Source: Cadophora sp. MPI-SDFR-AT-0126 (Eukaryota > Ascomycota > Leotiomycetes > Helotiales > Ploettnerulaceae). From it: DNA of 64,000 nucleotides. Of this stretch, positions 34,945 to 46,545 are shown piece by piece. The translations under genes were made by a program, and so were the position numbers. The notes beneath the pieces were generated by a model. The model worked only from the letters and a program-made list of their open reading frames with translations, did no database searches and had not been told where the DNA came from. The stretch spans positions 1-64,000 of the forward strand of contig JAGMVK010000002.1 of the NCBI GenBank assembly GCA_020747065.1, written 5' to 3'. The stretch's first letter is position 1. Each line of letters opens with the position of its first letter.

Positions 34945-36001
34945 TCGGTGAGACACTTGACATAGAGACCTCCTTAAGGCATCGTGAGATTTGCTTCCAG
35001 AGGCTCGGGCAAGAACGTTCCCTTGAGGAAGTCGACCTTCCCTTCTATCCCATCTTCCGAAATCTACTCTCAACTCCTCAGTGGTGTGACGTATGACGAC
35101 CGTGGCTTTACAAAGGTGGCTGACTATTCGTCCTATGTTCCATAACTACAAATGGGAAAATTAGAAGCAGGTAGTCGGAGGTGTCAGTGGTTCAATGAGG
35201 TTGTGGGAGGGCAATTGCATGAGTAGCCTGCAATCTACCAAAAATGAGCATTCTTCTTCGGCTGCCCTAGTATTCGCGATTCTTCCATTATATCCCATGT
35301 CTGGGTGCTTCTTTAAAAGCTCTCCCCTGAGTGCATATTTTGGGATAGTCGAGTGAATAACGCGAATGATGCTACACCTCCATAGATTTGCCTGGCTCAT
35401 CGGCAACATCAGTGTTGACTTGATGGAAGTCAGGCAGCAAGACATTGTCTAGGCAACACTTGATGTGAGTCCAGTGGTGAGTTACACCCTATTTGGCACG
35501 GGCGTATCACTGTATTTATATGGGAGATGTCAGTCACGTTGAATAAGAACAAGGTCAATCGCAATAATCAGCGCTGCGAATTTTTCAACAGAGACTACAG
35601 TCGGGCGCTGAATTCAAGGACCGGATTCATAAAATCAAGTCTGGCGAAAGTTGCGATTGGCACTATCATCTCGGACCATCTGTCGGTTTCTCTCATTCCA
35701 CTTGTACGTAAAGTTCAAAAAGTGGCGAGGATATTAGGGCAAAACACAATCCGCATCAGGGCGTCTCATATCTGTTTCAAAAGTCTGCCAAAATATACAG
35801 CACAGTTTTTGAACACTGACTAGCACGTGGGATGGAATTTCATTTCAGTTTCTGAGGACTATTTATCGGCTAATGGGATACGAGAGAGACGGAGAACGCC
35901 TAGACTGGACGAGGGCGCTTAGAAGCATAAATCCGAGCCGAATCAACTTATAGCTAATTATCCAAAGGTCCTCACGCCCCTGAAGTGCGACTCTCCGCTG
36001 G
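34945..36001. other. Intergenic region, no gene recognised
   Basis: About 1.06 kb downstream of the carboxylesterase. Small ORFs on both strands have no motif. I see no RNA genes or repeat pairs. Confidence 0.45.
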
Positions 36002-36240
36002 TTAGGCAGGGTTATTGCATTTATCGAGCCACAGCCCTGCGGAAGTATCCGGATCAACAGAGGCATAATCGACCCTTCCATCACCATTGAAATCAGCAAA
36101 CTGGACACTGTGACCGCCTCTCTCGACAATGGTTGCAGTGGGGACGCCTTGCGGCAACCATTTAATATCCTGGAGAGCTTCGGCCCCTTGTTTTTTACCT
36201 CCGCCGTTTTAATACTCGACGACAACGGAAAGGCTGCAAG
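36002..36240 (-). pseudogene. Fragment of a secreted FG-GAP/VCBS-repeat protein
   Basis: One minus-strand frame reads GGGKKQGAEALQDIKWLPQG, TATIVERGGHSVQFADFNGD, GRVDYASVDPDTSAGLWLDK and CNNPA-stop. The FADFNGDGRVDY block is the Ca-binding-like core of FG-GAP/VCBS repeats, common in fungal secreted hydrolases and lectin-like proteins. Only about one repeat remains and a TAA precedes it, so this is an orphan 3' or internal scrap rather than a gene. Confidence 0.65.
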
Positions 36241-36359
36241 GATCGTGCAGGTTCGATTTCAACGCTCGCGCCTAGTTCTCGCAAAATATTATAAGCTTCC
36301 ATCAATCCCGCCTACATGTATGATACAGGCTATGATTGAGAGTAAATCATTTGCATGAT

Positions 36360-36820
36360 ACTAAAGAGTAGCTCTAGCGATTAGGCTCTTATAGCAATAG
36401 AGATAGGCTTCGAAAAGTAGTAGAATACACTTGAAAAGATTCACTTATTAATGTTTCTAGAAAGGATGAAACGATTTCGGACACGTTTATCTATAGGCGC
36501 AGGCGAGTCCACTCTATTAAATAGTGCCTGCGAAGAGACAGGTTGGAGGCAGAGTAGAGATACACAAGCAGATCGCGATCTGCCAACCCGAAGCTCTTGA
36601 TCTTGTTAGGTTTTTCGTATGTAATTCTTCTTTTTCTCTTAAATACTGTAAAGCAGTTGAGATCATCGTAGCTGGAGCTATATCAAATATGCGCTTAATA
36701 CGGATTTGGGTGTCTTGCAGGGCGTACATATTATGTCTTAGCCCTAAGGCTCGATAGCTCGTTGCACAAAGAAGCTAAGACAAGAATTTCTTATAGAATT
36801 ATAAGAGTAAGGGATTAGGT
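36360..36820. other. AT-rich insertion-like block upstream of the RNase T2 remnant
   Basis: It is a moderately AT-rich block with many stops and no recognised protein motif, ending right where the RNase T2 homology begins in mid-domain. Its position suggests that inserted or rearranged DNA replaced the 5' exon of that gene. Element type is unknown. Confidence 0.4.
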
Positions 36821-36823
36821 AAA

Positions 36824-37983
36824 CAAATCTGGACGATCCACGGGCTCTGGCCGGATCATTGCGATGGACTTTACGACGCCCACTGTGATCTTTCCCGTCA
36901 ATATACTAATATAACTGTAATTCTCCAATCCTACAGCAAGACTGATCTCTTGGCGTACATGAACACTTACTGGAAAGACTATCAAAGCAATGACGAGAAT
37001 TTCTGGGAGCATGAGTGGGACAAGCACAGACCATGCATCAGTACCTTGGAGCCGAGTTGTTACAATGGCTACACAGGCCAAGAGGAAGTAGTTGATTTCT
37101 TTGAGATCGCTATGAGCCTATTCAAAGGCTTAGACAGCTACGCGGTATTTCCCCTCATCTTGGGTATAGAGTACCTTGAACCTAACGCATATCAAGACCC
37201 TCGCCAACGCCGGGATCGTTCCCTCAACAATGGCCACATACACTCTGGTCAAAATCCAAGCAGCCCTCACAGCCGCCCATGGTTTTCCGGTTACCGTCGC
37301 CTGCTGCGGCAGCCGTCTGGACGAGATCTGGTACCACTTCAACATCCTCGGCAGCGTACCGACAGGGATATTCGTGCCTACTTCCCCTAATGGAAGCAAA
37401 TCCGATTGCGCTGAGTCTGGGATTAGCTACCTGCCAAAATATCTGCCAGCCACTTCTACTTCGAATGGGGCATCGTCGACCCCGACTGGGACACCGTATT
37501 TGGGGAAGGGATGCTTGAAGGCGTGTGCGGGTAGTGCGAATAAAGGGTGCTTGATTAGTGCTGGGACATCGTATACAACGGGCATTTGTCCTACTTATAC
37601 ACCTGCGACTTCTGGTAAGTCTCCCCTTCGCAATGAGTAGCCCCATAGCATAACCCTCGGATCTTCTGGTCTTTGAGAACGAGCGGTTATTATTGAGTTT
37701 GAAGGGTCTGGATTTACACTCACAAGCAACAAAGGACCATGCGATTTCATCGCTGGTGCATTTTCTTGTGCTACTAGAAACTCAACTGGTATCTTCACGG
37801 CAGGTTGTCTTTAGAATTTTGTCTTGACTGAGCTGACGTCCGGGGCAGAACCTCAACGGATCGTTGGTGTATGCTGGCAGTGCAGCGTTCCATGCGGCTC
37901 CTGTGCCGGTTGGACAGGTGCAACAGAAGGTTTTGACGGTTGTGGATGCGATTGAGGTTAGTTTTGGGTGGCAAATTGTCTGA
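36824..37983 (+). pseudogene. Ribonuclease T2, 5'-truncated, with C-terminal extension domain
   Basis: The homology opens in mid-domain with IWTIHGLWPDHCDG (active-site box CAS I, first catalytic His) and continues to FWEHEWDKHRPCIST, which is box CAS II. There the usual KHG is KHR, a change that one G-to-A transition would give. A 52-bp intron (37145-37196) joins LDSYA to TLANAGIVPSTMATYTLVKI. Then come CCGSRLDEIWYHFN and a linker leading to the C-terminal extension (KGCLISAGTSYTTGICPTYT, GSGFTLTSNKGPCDF, NLNGSLVYAGSAAFHA), across introns 37615-37704 and about 37800-37848. The last junction does not resolve with a standard GT donor. Signal peptide and N-terminal cysteines are missing. It once was a secreted RNase; now it is probably dead. 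Confidence 0.75.
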
Positions 37984-38106
37984 TGGGATTGTGGTAAGGT
38001 CCTCTCCAATCATATATAAGCCACGAATTTAACGTTCATCATCTCACCACACTTTTGGACTCTTCTTCCAGTGATTGATTGGATTCCCAGGGGAAGCCAC
38101 GGCTCT

Positions 38107-38236
38107 TACAGTGGGGTGAAATAAGTTTGAATCGTTGTCACGCCAAACTAGTTCATCGTGACATTTCTAACGTACTTTTAGGCCTGCAAATTAGCGCCTA
38201 CAAGGGGGGTGTTCAAACTTATTGCACCCCACTGTA
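38107..38236. mobile_element. MITE-like element with TACAGTGGGG ends (130 bp)
   Basis: The left end reads TACAGTGGGGTGAAATAAGT and the right end, reverse-complemented, reads TACAGTGGGGTGCAATAAGT; both continue TTGAA. The element is bounded by TA, as in Tc1/mariner families, and is too short to code. A truncated copy of its right end is at 46506-46545. Confidence 0.75.
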
Positions 38237-40315
38237 GGTCGTCGGGCTGGGTAACCCTCAGCACCCGGCTCATTGCGAACACGACTCAGATTGACATGCA
38301 TGATCGAGTCATCGCTCGCTAGATCTATCCAATCTGGCGGTCGGATCCGATCTGTATGCCCCTGGAATGTTTCGTGTGAAGCCATTTTGAGGGAATTTCG
38401 CGAATTTTACCGTGAAGATCGGGAAGCTTGAGAGCCGAGCCGTCCCCATACTATAACCTGCCTTGTATGCGGGGCTACCTGTCACCAACATCCTCCGCCC
38501 CAGGAACATCTCCAATCGAAGACCCTGTGCTAGACAAAGGTTCTTCTAGCGTTCTGTCTGTGGGAAGAAATCTCGGCTTTCTCCCCCAGGTTATCGAAAA
38601 CCGTCCACTTCATGTGTCGGCACCGTGCGGTGCGGCTTCAGTGATATTCGCCCAACCCAATTGCCAGGATAAGATGCCCTTCATAATAGTCCGACTTGCC
38701 GAAATTTCATGCCGCTTCATGCCGCTTCCTGCCTTGCGGCGTTTGCCACAACTCTCTGTGGCTGAACATTTGCTGCCACAAAAACATCTTTGAGAGGGAA
38801 GTCATTCGCGGAAGTGGGGCAGCACCAATAAAAAGGCTGAGACATTTGCTGCCCCTTTTCTGAGTTCAGCGTTCTGGACGTTTTGGTGGTTCGACTCTTC
38901 GCCTCCAAGACAAAAAGGTTTTACTTTATGCCTTCTTGCAACCCCGGTTGCCATGCGTTTGCATGACAACGATCATCCCGCGCTCCCAACGGTGCTCCGA
39001 ATAGTGGCTTTTTGGTGTTGGACCCAGCCTCCTAATTCGGTACCGAGCACCACGTGGAGTTTGAAAACGTGTTATCGAAGGGGGCTTTGAGACACATTAT
39101 GTAAAGCAACTGGACCTTTCTAACAAACGTCAAACCCCGTTAGGCCCTTTCTAACTGGTTAACCCCCCTGGACATGCTCAAAGCACGAGTCAAATTCTGA
39201 TCAATTATAAAGCCAGAGTGGCTGTAGAAGATTCGAAATAGACTTGAAGCCCTACTCGAGGCTGAGAATTAGCAGATTTACTGGATAGCCACCCTAGATT
39301 ATTGCCCACACCAGATCTAGTTTTTACTTCGTACAGGGGAGAATAACCTCAGGTTTCCTGTCTATGCTGTATGCCCCAGATCATACCACTTTCAGAGAGG
39401 AATGAAGAAAGCGTATTGGCTGATTGGTCAGTATCCCTTGCAAAGTGGAATATTCCAGTACGACGCACAGACTACGATGGGGAGATTATTTGGGCTTGTA
39501 CTTCCGTACGAAGTATAAGGTTTTAACGTTTGTTAAGAGAGGGGGGGGTGAGGGGGGATAGTGGTAGCTTTGTGGGGTAAGAAGGGAGAAGTGGCACTTT
39601 AAATACAACCAACCCGGGGAAGTGATGCATGTGAACGAGTCATTGGAAGGAAGCCAAACTCTTTCAAGAGGCCCCAAACGCGTGTTCAATCTCCTCCATA
39701 ATTGACAGCTGCAGGCCCCGCATTATTCCTGCAGGGAATTCATCCTTCAAGATGAATTCAATCCCGCCCTTTGTACAGTCTGCTAGAGTATTTCATGGGG
39801 AACTGTATAGACCTGGTCGTAGGGTGTAGTTTCGAACAAAGTGGATAGCTGCTGTCTCTAATCTGCTTCAACATCTTGCGCCGAAAAGGACGACAAGCAA
39901 TATTGAAGTTAAATCTTGACAATACTTCATAGACTAGAAGAATATTGATTTCCAAGTACCGGGCCAAACGACCTACTTCTTCCCGTGTGGCTGGAGCTGA
40001 ACACGCACGGGACAAGGCGGGTCGGCTCCATCATCCTTAGGCGGCATGATCTTGATTCTGGCGGGCAGGAGTACTCAAGCATTTCTGGGAGACGTAGAGG
40101 CATCCTTTGGGTCCGTGTTCAGTCGCCGTTAAGAATATCTGTAAATGCTATTTCCCTCACACTTGTGATCTTCTTAAATCTGCAGGACCGAACTACCAAA
40201 TAGCTGCACCACAACCCCATCTTTTATCCTTTTTCGAAAACTTCTTGCTTTGTATTCCCTCGTCCCATCCAACTGCATCATCTTTCATGTTGGTTCTTCG
40301 ATTCACGGGGTTACA
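38237..40315. other. Long intergenic region, no gene recognised
   Basis: About 2.1 kb of ordinary composition. Short ORFs on both strands are not convincing. A small tandem CATGCCGCTT / CATGCCGCTTCC repeat occurs near 38709-38731 and a G run near 39540-39555. The 3' end must contain the promoter of the membrane-protein gene. Confidence 0.45.
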
Positions 40316-41504
40316 ATGGCGAACAATAACGGCATAAGCGGCGGATTGGAGGGGACGACCTTACCCATTGCGATGACTCTCAGCGCTTTTACGGCCATTG
40401 CGTGGTATAATGTTGTGGATCTCAACGTGCTGATCTGGTTCACCTTCAGGAGGCGTCACGGGCTCTACTTTTACAGCTTGCTAGCATCCTCATGGGGAAT
40501 CATGATATACGCACTAGCATTTCTCATGAAGTTCTTCCAAGTCTGGAAAAATGACTACGTCTCTGTTTTTTTCATCACCATCGGCTGGTATGCTATGGTT
40601 ACGGGCCAGTCTCTGGTACTCTATTCTCGACTACACCTCGTCATTCGCGATAAAGAAAAGATCAGATGGGTCCTCTACATGATTATCATCGACATTTTCC
40701 TCTTTCATTTTCCAACAACAGTCTTGACATTTGGGGTACGTGACCATTGGAATGAACATACTTTCAAAGGGCTAAAATTCCGCTTAGTCAAACTCGCCAC
40801 AAGCCGCCCTTTTTTCCACACCATATTCAATCATGGAAAAGATCCAAGTCACCGGCTTCTGTGTCCAAGAATTTATTATCTCTGGTCTTTACGTCTACGC
40901 AACAAGGCAAATACTCAAACCAGGAGAGGCCTTTCAGAAGAAACGCTTTCGGCGCGTCATGCGACACTTAATTTATGTCAACATTCTGGTGATTTTGATG
41001 GATATCACCCTTCTCGGTACGGAGTATGCCAACCTTTACGAAATCCAGATCACCTTTAAAGGTGCTCTCTACAGCATCAAGCTTAGGATCGAATTTGCCA
41101 TTCTCAACCAGCTGAAGTCTCTTGTACAGCCCTCTGGCAACTCGTACGATCAAGGCGTTACTTCTCAACATGGCGCAAGAGATGTTTCGCTGCACACGTT
41201 CCGCAACCAAAACACCACTTCACATGCTCCCGCGAATGGGAATTCGTCAACGATATATGCAGAGAGGCAATCCAAGTCGCCATTTTCCGGAGACCTCGAT
41301 GATAATCATGTCATGATGACGACTGATGTTACTGTACACAGTGAGCAATTAAACGGAGACAAGAAAGGAGCTGAGGATAAAGTCATTTCGGACGACTTTG
41401 TTGTGACGTCTGGAGGTACAATTGCTGGTGGGAGGGCAAGCCAACAGAAGGGATCCTATTCTACGAATTCGTCAGAGATTGAATTTGCTGGAGCAGGGTA
41501 TTAA
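40316..41504 (+). CDS. Integral membrane protein, DUF7703-like
   Basis: Two exons (40316-40735, 40788-41504) with a 52-bp intron give 378 aa. The first 250 residues hold about seven hydrophobic segments: TLSAFTAIAWYNVVDLNVLI, YSLLASSWGIMIYALAFLM, FFITIGWYAMVTGQSLVLYS and others. Family hallmarks are GWYAMVTGQSLVLYSRLHLV, the FHFPTTVLTFG turn before the intron, and YSIMEKIQVTGFCVQEFIIS after it. The last 130 residues are hydrophilic and Ser/Thr-rich, likely a cytosolic tail. The topology recalls a seven-helix receptor, but function is unknown. The gene appears intact. Confidence 0.85.
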
Positions 41505-42034
41505 GCCTCTTCCCTTTGCGTTAACGCCTGGTGGCTCGACGACCCACTCTGTTTGAACTTGTTCCCTTTTAGGAAGAACTGGATATATAGCTTGATATCC
41601 TTTTTGGATCGAGAAGAATCTTTTTGGTTCCAAGCTTAGAAATAGGTTTTGTAATGCAATAAACGTCTTGGTCTCCTTCTAGCCATTCTATAATATCTGA
41701 CCAGGACAGGGACAAGTCTCTGTGGTCAGAGTCAAATTCTAAGCCAAATGTCTTTTGACGAGCTTTGCGACTCGGAACTCTCTTTCTTGTTTGTCGTCGA
41801 ACAAGACATCGGTGAGAATGCGCGGAGACAAATTACTGCTTGTCACATCTCTGGACATTGAGGTTTGTGACACAAGGCTGGAGTAGGCTGCTAGCGGGTA
41901 TTTTTTGGATCCAACCAAAATGTTTGTTGCACGTCGCATTTCGGGGGAATAAATTTCGCAGGAGGCATTTCGGTGTAGGTGGATCGGGAGTTGGAATGGT
42001 TTAAGAGGGAGATTGGTGCAGGTGTAGAGCTCCC

Positions 42035-42071
<37 letters not shown>

Positions 42072-42393
42072 AATTGATGGATGATAAATCGAAGGAAGCT
42101 CTTCTACAGCACGGAGGTAGATATGTTGTGTTTGCTCAAATTGAGCAAAATCAGCCATGTTTTTTCCACGTGGAGTGGCTCCACGATCTGCACGGTGCGT
42201 CATTTATGGGGGTGTTTCCGCCTTGTCGTCACTCTACCCGACAGCCCATCAGCTGGCTTCGGCACTGGCCAACAGCTGCTGACACGTTCGATCACCTATT
42301 CATGTCAGCAAAACCCCCAAACCCCCCAACCCCTCTTATCACTCACCAAACATGCCCTCCCCCCATCCAGAATATCCCCTGGCTTTGGCCTCC
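41505..42393. other. Intergenic region with a 32-bp poly-T run
   Basis: It contains the 3' flank of the membrane-protein gene and a T run at 42039-42070. The run forces a spurious lysine-rich ORF on the minus strand. It could be the A-tail of a retroposed sequence on the minus strand, but no donor copy is recognised. Confidence 0.45.
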
Positions 42394-42510
42394 CTAACTT
42401 CTTATACAAGTAACATAATCGGCCACAATATCAAAATCCCTCAAAGTCATCGCCAAAATAATTCGCATCTCCAACATCGCCAGTTGTTGCCCAATGCAAT
42501 CACGTGGTCA
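42394..42510 (-). pseudogene. C-terminal P450 scrap (heme-binding region)
   Basis: The minus strand reads [24 protein letters not shown] then [11 protein letters not shown] and a stop. [10 protein letters not shown] is the Cys-ligand end of a P450 heme loop followed by the L-helix. The codon before Pro is TGA where the family has Gly. Nothing upstream on the strand is clearly P450, so only the last exon portion seems to survive. Confidence 0.5.
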
Positions 42511-43162
42511 ATAAGACGCCAGTAACGTATTCAACATGGTGGACAAAAGGTCCCAGGGAAAGTTCACTTGAAGAGATCGCACTGCGCCGGGGTACCGTGA
42601 CATATTAGACATGAAAGCGATAATGAAGGGAATTTCCATTGTCGTCGATTCCGAATCTTGGTTATGGGAAAAGCTGGAGTGGGAAGTCCATATTGCTGAG
42701 CAAGGATTCTGGAGTTTCCGAAGACAATGTAAGTGGCGCGTGGCAAGTAACACATTGACAGAGAGGCGTCAGAGTAATAAATTGCAGGCAGGTGTGGTGA
42801 GTCCGGGCCTGGGAAATGGTCAACACTCTCTATGGACAGGATTCGTACTAAGAAAAATCCTCTCCTTGTGATCCACGATTCGCGAGGGTTTGAAGCCGCA
42901 GGGACGTCAAATCTTAAAGAAGTCAAACGGTTCATTCAACACTTCGCGGGAATGTCAACCCTGGAAAAGCAACTGCACTGCATCTGGTAGAGTTTGACCT
43001 GTGTGTTCTGTTTTCATATGTACTGACACACTAAAGGTATTACATCGATTGCAGTGACTCTCGATTCTAGTCAAAAGCCGAGAAGAAATTCGTAGCTTGC
43101 TTGTAGGGGAATGCTGTCCCGATCGTGTTCGTCCGGACGAAATTTGACCTTGTGGTAGCGCA

Positions 43163-43888
43163 GTGCTTGTCATCTCGTATCATGAACTGCGGGAGCGCTG
43201 TTGTGGATTGGGTCCCATGCGAACACTTGCGATTTGTGATACCAGAGAAAGGGTCAAGAATGACATCTATCGCCCGCTCGAGAAAATCCTTGGTGGCGGT
43301 GTGAAGACGGAAATGGTATCAAAAGAGAAGGAGTACTTTGCAATTCACTCACCGAAGCAGATCTAACATTCCATTTTAGATCCTGAACTTGTCGAACAGC
43401 TCGTCATAGAAACTGCCAAGGTCGCGAAACCAAAACTGAAGCAATTGTGGATTGGAGCGCAACAGGTAATCGCAGGCAATAAGCGTCATGGACCTATCGC
43501 ATGTCCGATAAAAGCCATCTCTTCGACATACATTCGAGCGGGGATACTTATCCCTGTGCCTCTAGTCAACCCCGTTTTCCACCAAGACATATTCCATAGG
43601 ATATATGACATGATACTGCCCCAATGGAATATTTGCGACCACGGATATCTCGAGAAGGAGATGGTCATTGCTCAACTCCAAGGCCTGTGTCAGGGCAGTC
43701 TCTACTCATTCGGACGGGCCGTAGATCCAACTGGTCCACTCACCAGACCCCATTATATGCGACAGTACTTGCGGTGGGCAGCAGGTCTCCACATCGTTTT
43801 CAAGATCCTCTTCTGGAAGCTCACAGAGTGCGGGAACTGGTGGGTCATGTCGCTGACGATAAGTCAGGCTAACCAGCGCGTATTGTGA
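43163..43888 (+). other. Unclassified coding-like region
   Basis: Two plus-strand frames, 43163-43366 (ending HSPKQI) and one opening near 43380 (DPELVEQLVIETAKVAKPKL, then QLWIGAQQVIAGNKRHGPIA), could join with a short intron or after a frameshift. They have balanced, protein-like composition. A competing minus-strand ORF lies at 43706-44083 (RQTKAEVVHAAIDMCMRQRS). I do not recognise either. It may be a real gene, or old coding DNA read in the wrong frame. Confidence 0.3.
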
Positions 43889-44274
43889 AAGGCTGAAGTC
43901 GAGGATGTGCTGTCGCAGTTTTAGAACTCGAGAGCGCGAACGCTGGCGCATACACATATCAATAGCAGCGTGAACAACTTCGGCCTTGGTTTGCCGTTCA
44001 AGAGCAAGGGTCTGAGGGCCATCCTCGAGTCCGCCGTGGACACTACCACGGCCGAGGGTGCGAATGAGGACTTTTGGAGCCACAGGCTATCGCGATCGGT
44101 CAGTTTAGATCAGGTTGCAGAGCTGGAGTAGAATGAGCATCTGATATGTTCCCGTAATTGGATAATTTTCATGAAATGAATATACATGCAAAAAATATTA
44201 CGAGAAAATGTGAATCAGGCGATGGATATCTGGCTGTTTCAATGTCAAAATCTTACTGAACCAGAAAATCATCC

Positions 44275-45825
44275 TCAAACAGCCTTCACAAGCATAGCAG
44301 CAGCATGAGTCGTGATCTGTAAAGAATCAGCAAATCCATCCTCCTCCAGCCAAACAGAGTAAAAAGAGATAAATCAACTCACCAACTCAGCAAACTCCGC
44401 AGTACCATAGTAGATAGTATACCCATCATTCGACGTATTACCTGCACTCAGCGTATCACCAAACTGCCAATACATATCCCCAGCAATATTCTGGGCCATA
44501 ACCTCAGCTTGCCAGGGCAATTCATTCACATGCGTCTTACTACCATACTCTTCCAGGATGGCCGGCTTGCCGACCAGCTGCGCCGCCGTAGCGTGATCGT
44601 CGATCCAACTCGAGCCCCAAGAGTCCAGCTCAAACCACTGGCTGGGGTACATGTGGAAAGTGCCGAAATCGATGTTCGGGAGCGCGAGTATGTCGGCCCA
44701 TACATAGCCGCCTGTTGAGCTCCAATGTGGGTAGGTGATGTCGTACCAGACTCCTGGGGTACCGAAACCTTCGTCACCGATGCATACCATGTGGTTTGGG
44801 TCGAGGGATTTGATGTATGTTGATGTGGTGTTCACCCAGTTTGTGATAATCGAGGTCGAGCAGAAGGAGCAACGCGGTTCATTGGCGAGCTCCCAAGCGA
44901 AGATGGCAGGGGAAAAATCATACCGGGAGATGACGGTTGCAATGTACTCTTGGTACGTGGCTTGCGCTGCGGAGGAGGTGTACCAGGACGAGTGGCTGAT
45001 GCTATAATAAGATTCATAAGCTGGCATGCCACCATAGTCACCCCAGTTGTTCACGAAGTTGACGATCAGGCTGATACCGTGCGCTTCTGCTGAGGCAACC
45101 ACGTAGTCCAGTCTTTGCAGTCCATCTGCTCCAGTATTGATCGCGGGATCTTGGCCAGCAATCAAAGATTGGTACCATACTGTGCCGGAGCTGGGAGTAG
45201 ACGTTGCGATGTTGAACCCCCAGACTCGGACGACTTTGAGATCACTCTGTTTGTTCTCCTCGTCATTTGTTTGTCGGAAGAATGGGGGATAAGGAGAGGG
45301 ATTTCATGGAGTATTTCTCACAGATGCAGCATCTGACATGACTTTATCAACATCGGAGTTCAAGGTCAGGAATCCACACCAGTAGCAATTGGTGCCCATG
45401 AAGTACTCCGTCTGCCCATTGATGGTGAAGACATTCCCATTCGTCTGGGCAAAACTCGTGGCCGCATGGGTAGAAGTTTCTGATGGTGATCGTCTAGCCT
45501 TACCAGACATCAATAAAGTCTGATACTCGGTACTTGCTGCAGACATCCATCAGCAAAAGATGCACTCGCTTCCGCATAGCGTGCTGTTCTAGAGCGCGTA
45601 CCGCTGTCTTGTACACATTGCGAGAAATAGACCGTCTCGTATGAGCAGTAGTATCCATCAACACAAATCCTGTCTCCAGTCCATTGCGCACCGCCGCCTA
45701 GAATTTGTATCAGCGAAAGCTCAATCAAAACTTTAGAAAGGACTTCATAACAGACATTGCTCAAATGCGCTCTGCAAGGCACTAGCTGCACCGGCCACAA
45801 CCAGAAACAGGGAGATCACCTTCAT
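44275..45825 (-). CDS. Secreted GH5 endo-beta-1,4-mannanase with N-terminal CBM1
   Basis: The five-exon model (45825-45756, 45697-45602, 45536-45322, 45246-44383, 44316-44275) gives 428 aa in frame. The signal peptide is MKVISLFLVVAGAASA. The CBM1 cellulose-binding module follows: EQCGGAQWTGDRICVDGYYC to YFSQC. A short Ser/Thr linker leads to the GH5 (subfamily 7-like) domain: YFMGTNCYWCGFLTLNSD, LKVVRVWGFN, IVNFVNNWGDYGGM, AWELANEPRC (acid/base Glu about 254) and AILEEYGSK (nucleophile Glu about 361). It should cut mannan in plant cell walls outside the cell. The acceptor of intron 2 is ambiguous (45536 or 45479, both in frame). The short last exon (ITTHAAAMLVKAV) is needed for the usual C-terminus. 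Confidence 0.92.
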
Positions 45826-46020
45826 GATTACCAAGGATATCTGCGACAGAAAACTATCGGGGATATCTTCTATAAAATACTGAGCGACGGTCGGACCACC
45901 TTGGTTTAGAAAAAAAAAGGTCACGCGAACGCGGGAATACAGAACCAAAAAGGAAACCTCCGACGCTTCTCTTTATCCAGCGGATAAGCTGTCTCCCCAA
46001 TACGCCCAAGTCTCTAAAAC

Positions 46021-46498
46021 GGAGTCCTCTCCACGTGTTTATTGCACTTCCTGCAAGCAGTATTATAAATCTTCCCAGTTCCCTCTCAATCGTTTGGGCT
46101 GGCCATATGAGACGTGTTTCGGTGCAAGGCGCGTCTTACGGCTGGCTCTATCTACGGCCCTTAGACGCGTTGTAAGAGGGTGACCTCCTCTAGGGCCGCC
46201 CGGACGGCACGCAGACCTGCTCTTGCTGAAATCGATCCGAATGCCCCTCGCTAGACCCGTAACAGTCCTCTGCCACCTATTACGGAAGGTGATGAGAATC
46301 CACGGCCCGCCCCGGAAGGGTACTCGACCGACCCGTGTACAGATTGAACGGGACCGTAACCCACGCGTTACGGATCCTCCTGATATTCCTGCGCCTGTCC
46401 CTAAGCTTCTTGCTAGCGACGATCCACGGGCTCGCGGCTTCTGTCAGAATATACGGGCATATAATTCTGCACTAGCGTTTACCAAACCTTAAACCCTA
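46021..46498 (+). mobile_element. Helitron fragment (N-terminal part of Rep/helicase protein)
   Basis: One frame shows RVYCTSCKQYYKSSQFPLNR with paired Cys, then after a stop and frame change RIHGPPRKGTRPTRVQIERD, and finally ASDDPRARGFCQNIRAYNSA followed by LAFT. The last block is a hallmark just before the Helitron helicase-like domain. Homology then stops within a few codons, beside a MITE end. The Rep and helicase domains are absent, so it is an inactive scrap. Confidence 0.72.
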
Positions 46499-46505
46499 AC
46501 CCGAA

Positions 46506-46545
46506 TTTACAAGGGGGGTGTTCAAACTTGTTGCCCCCCACTGTA
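46506..46545. mobile_element. Right end of the TACAGTGGGG MITE, truncated copy
   Basis: GGGGGGTGTTCAAACTTGTT through CCCCACTGTA matches the right 40 bp of the element at 38107-38236 with about three mismatches. The left part is missing and the Helitron scrap adjoins it. Confidence 0.7.

Noticed and set aside
41739..42203. 154-aa minus-strand ORF
   Set aside because: Its centre is a poly-lysine created by the 32-T run; composition on both sides is unconvincing.
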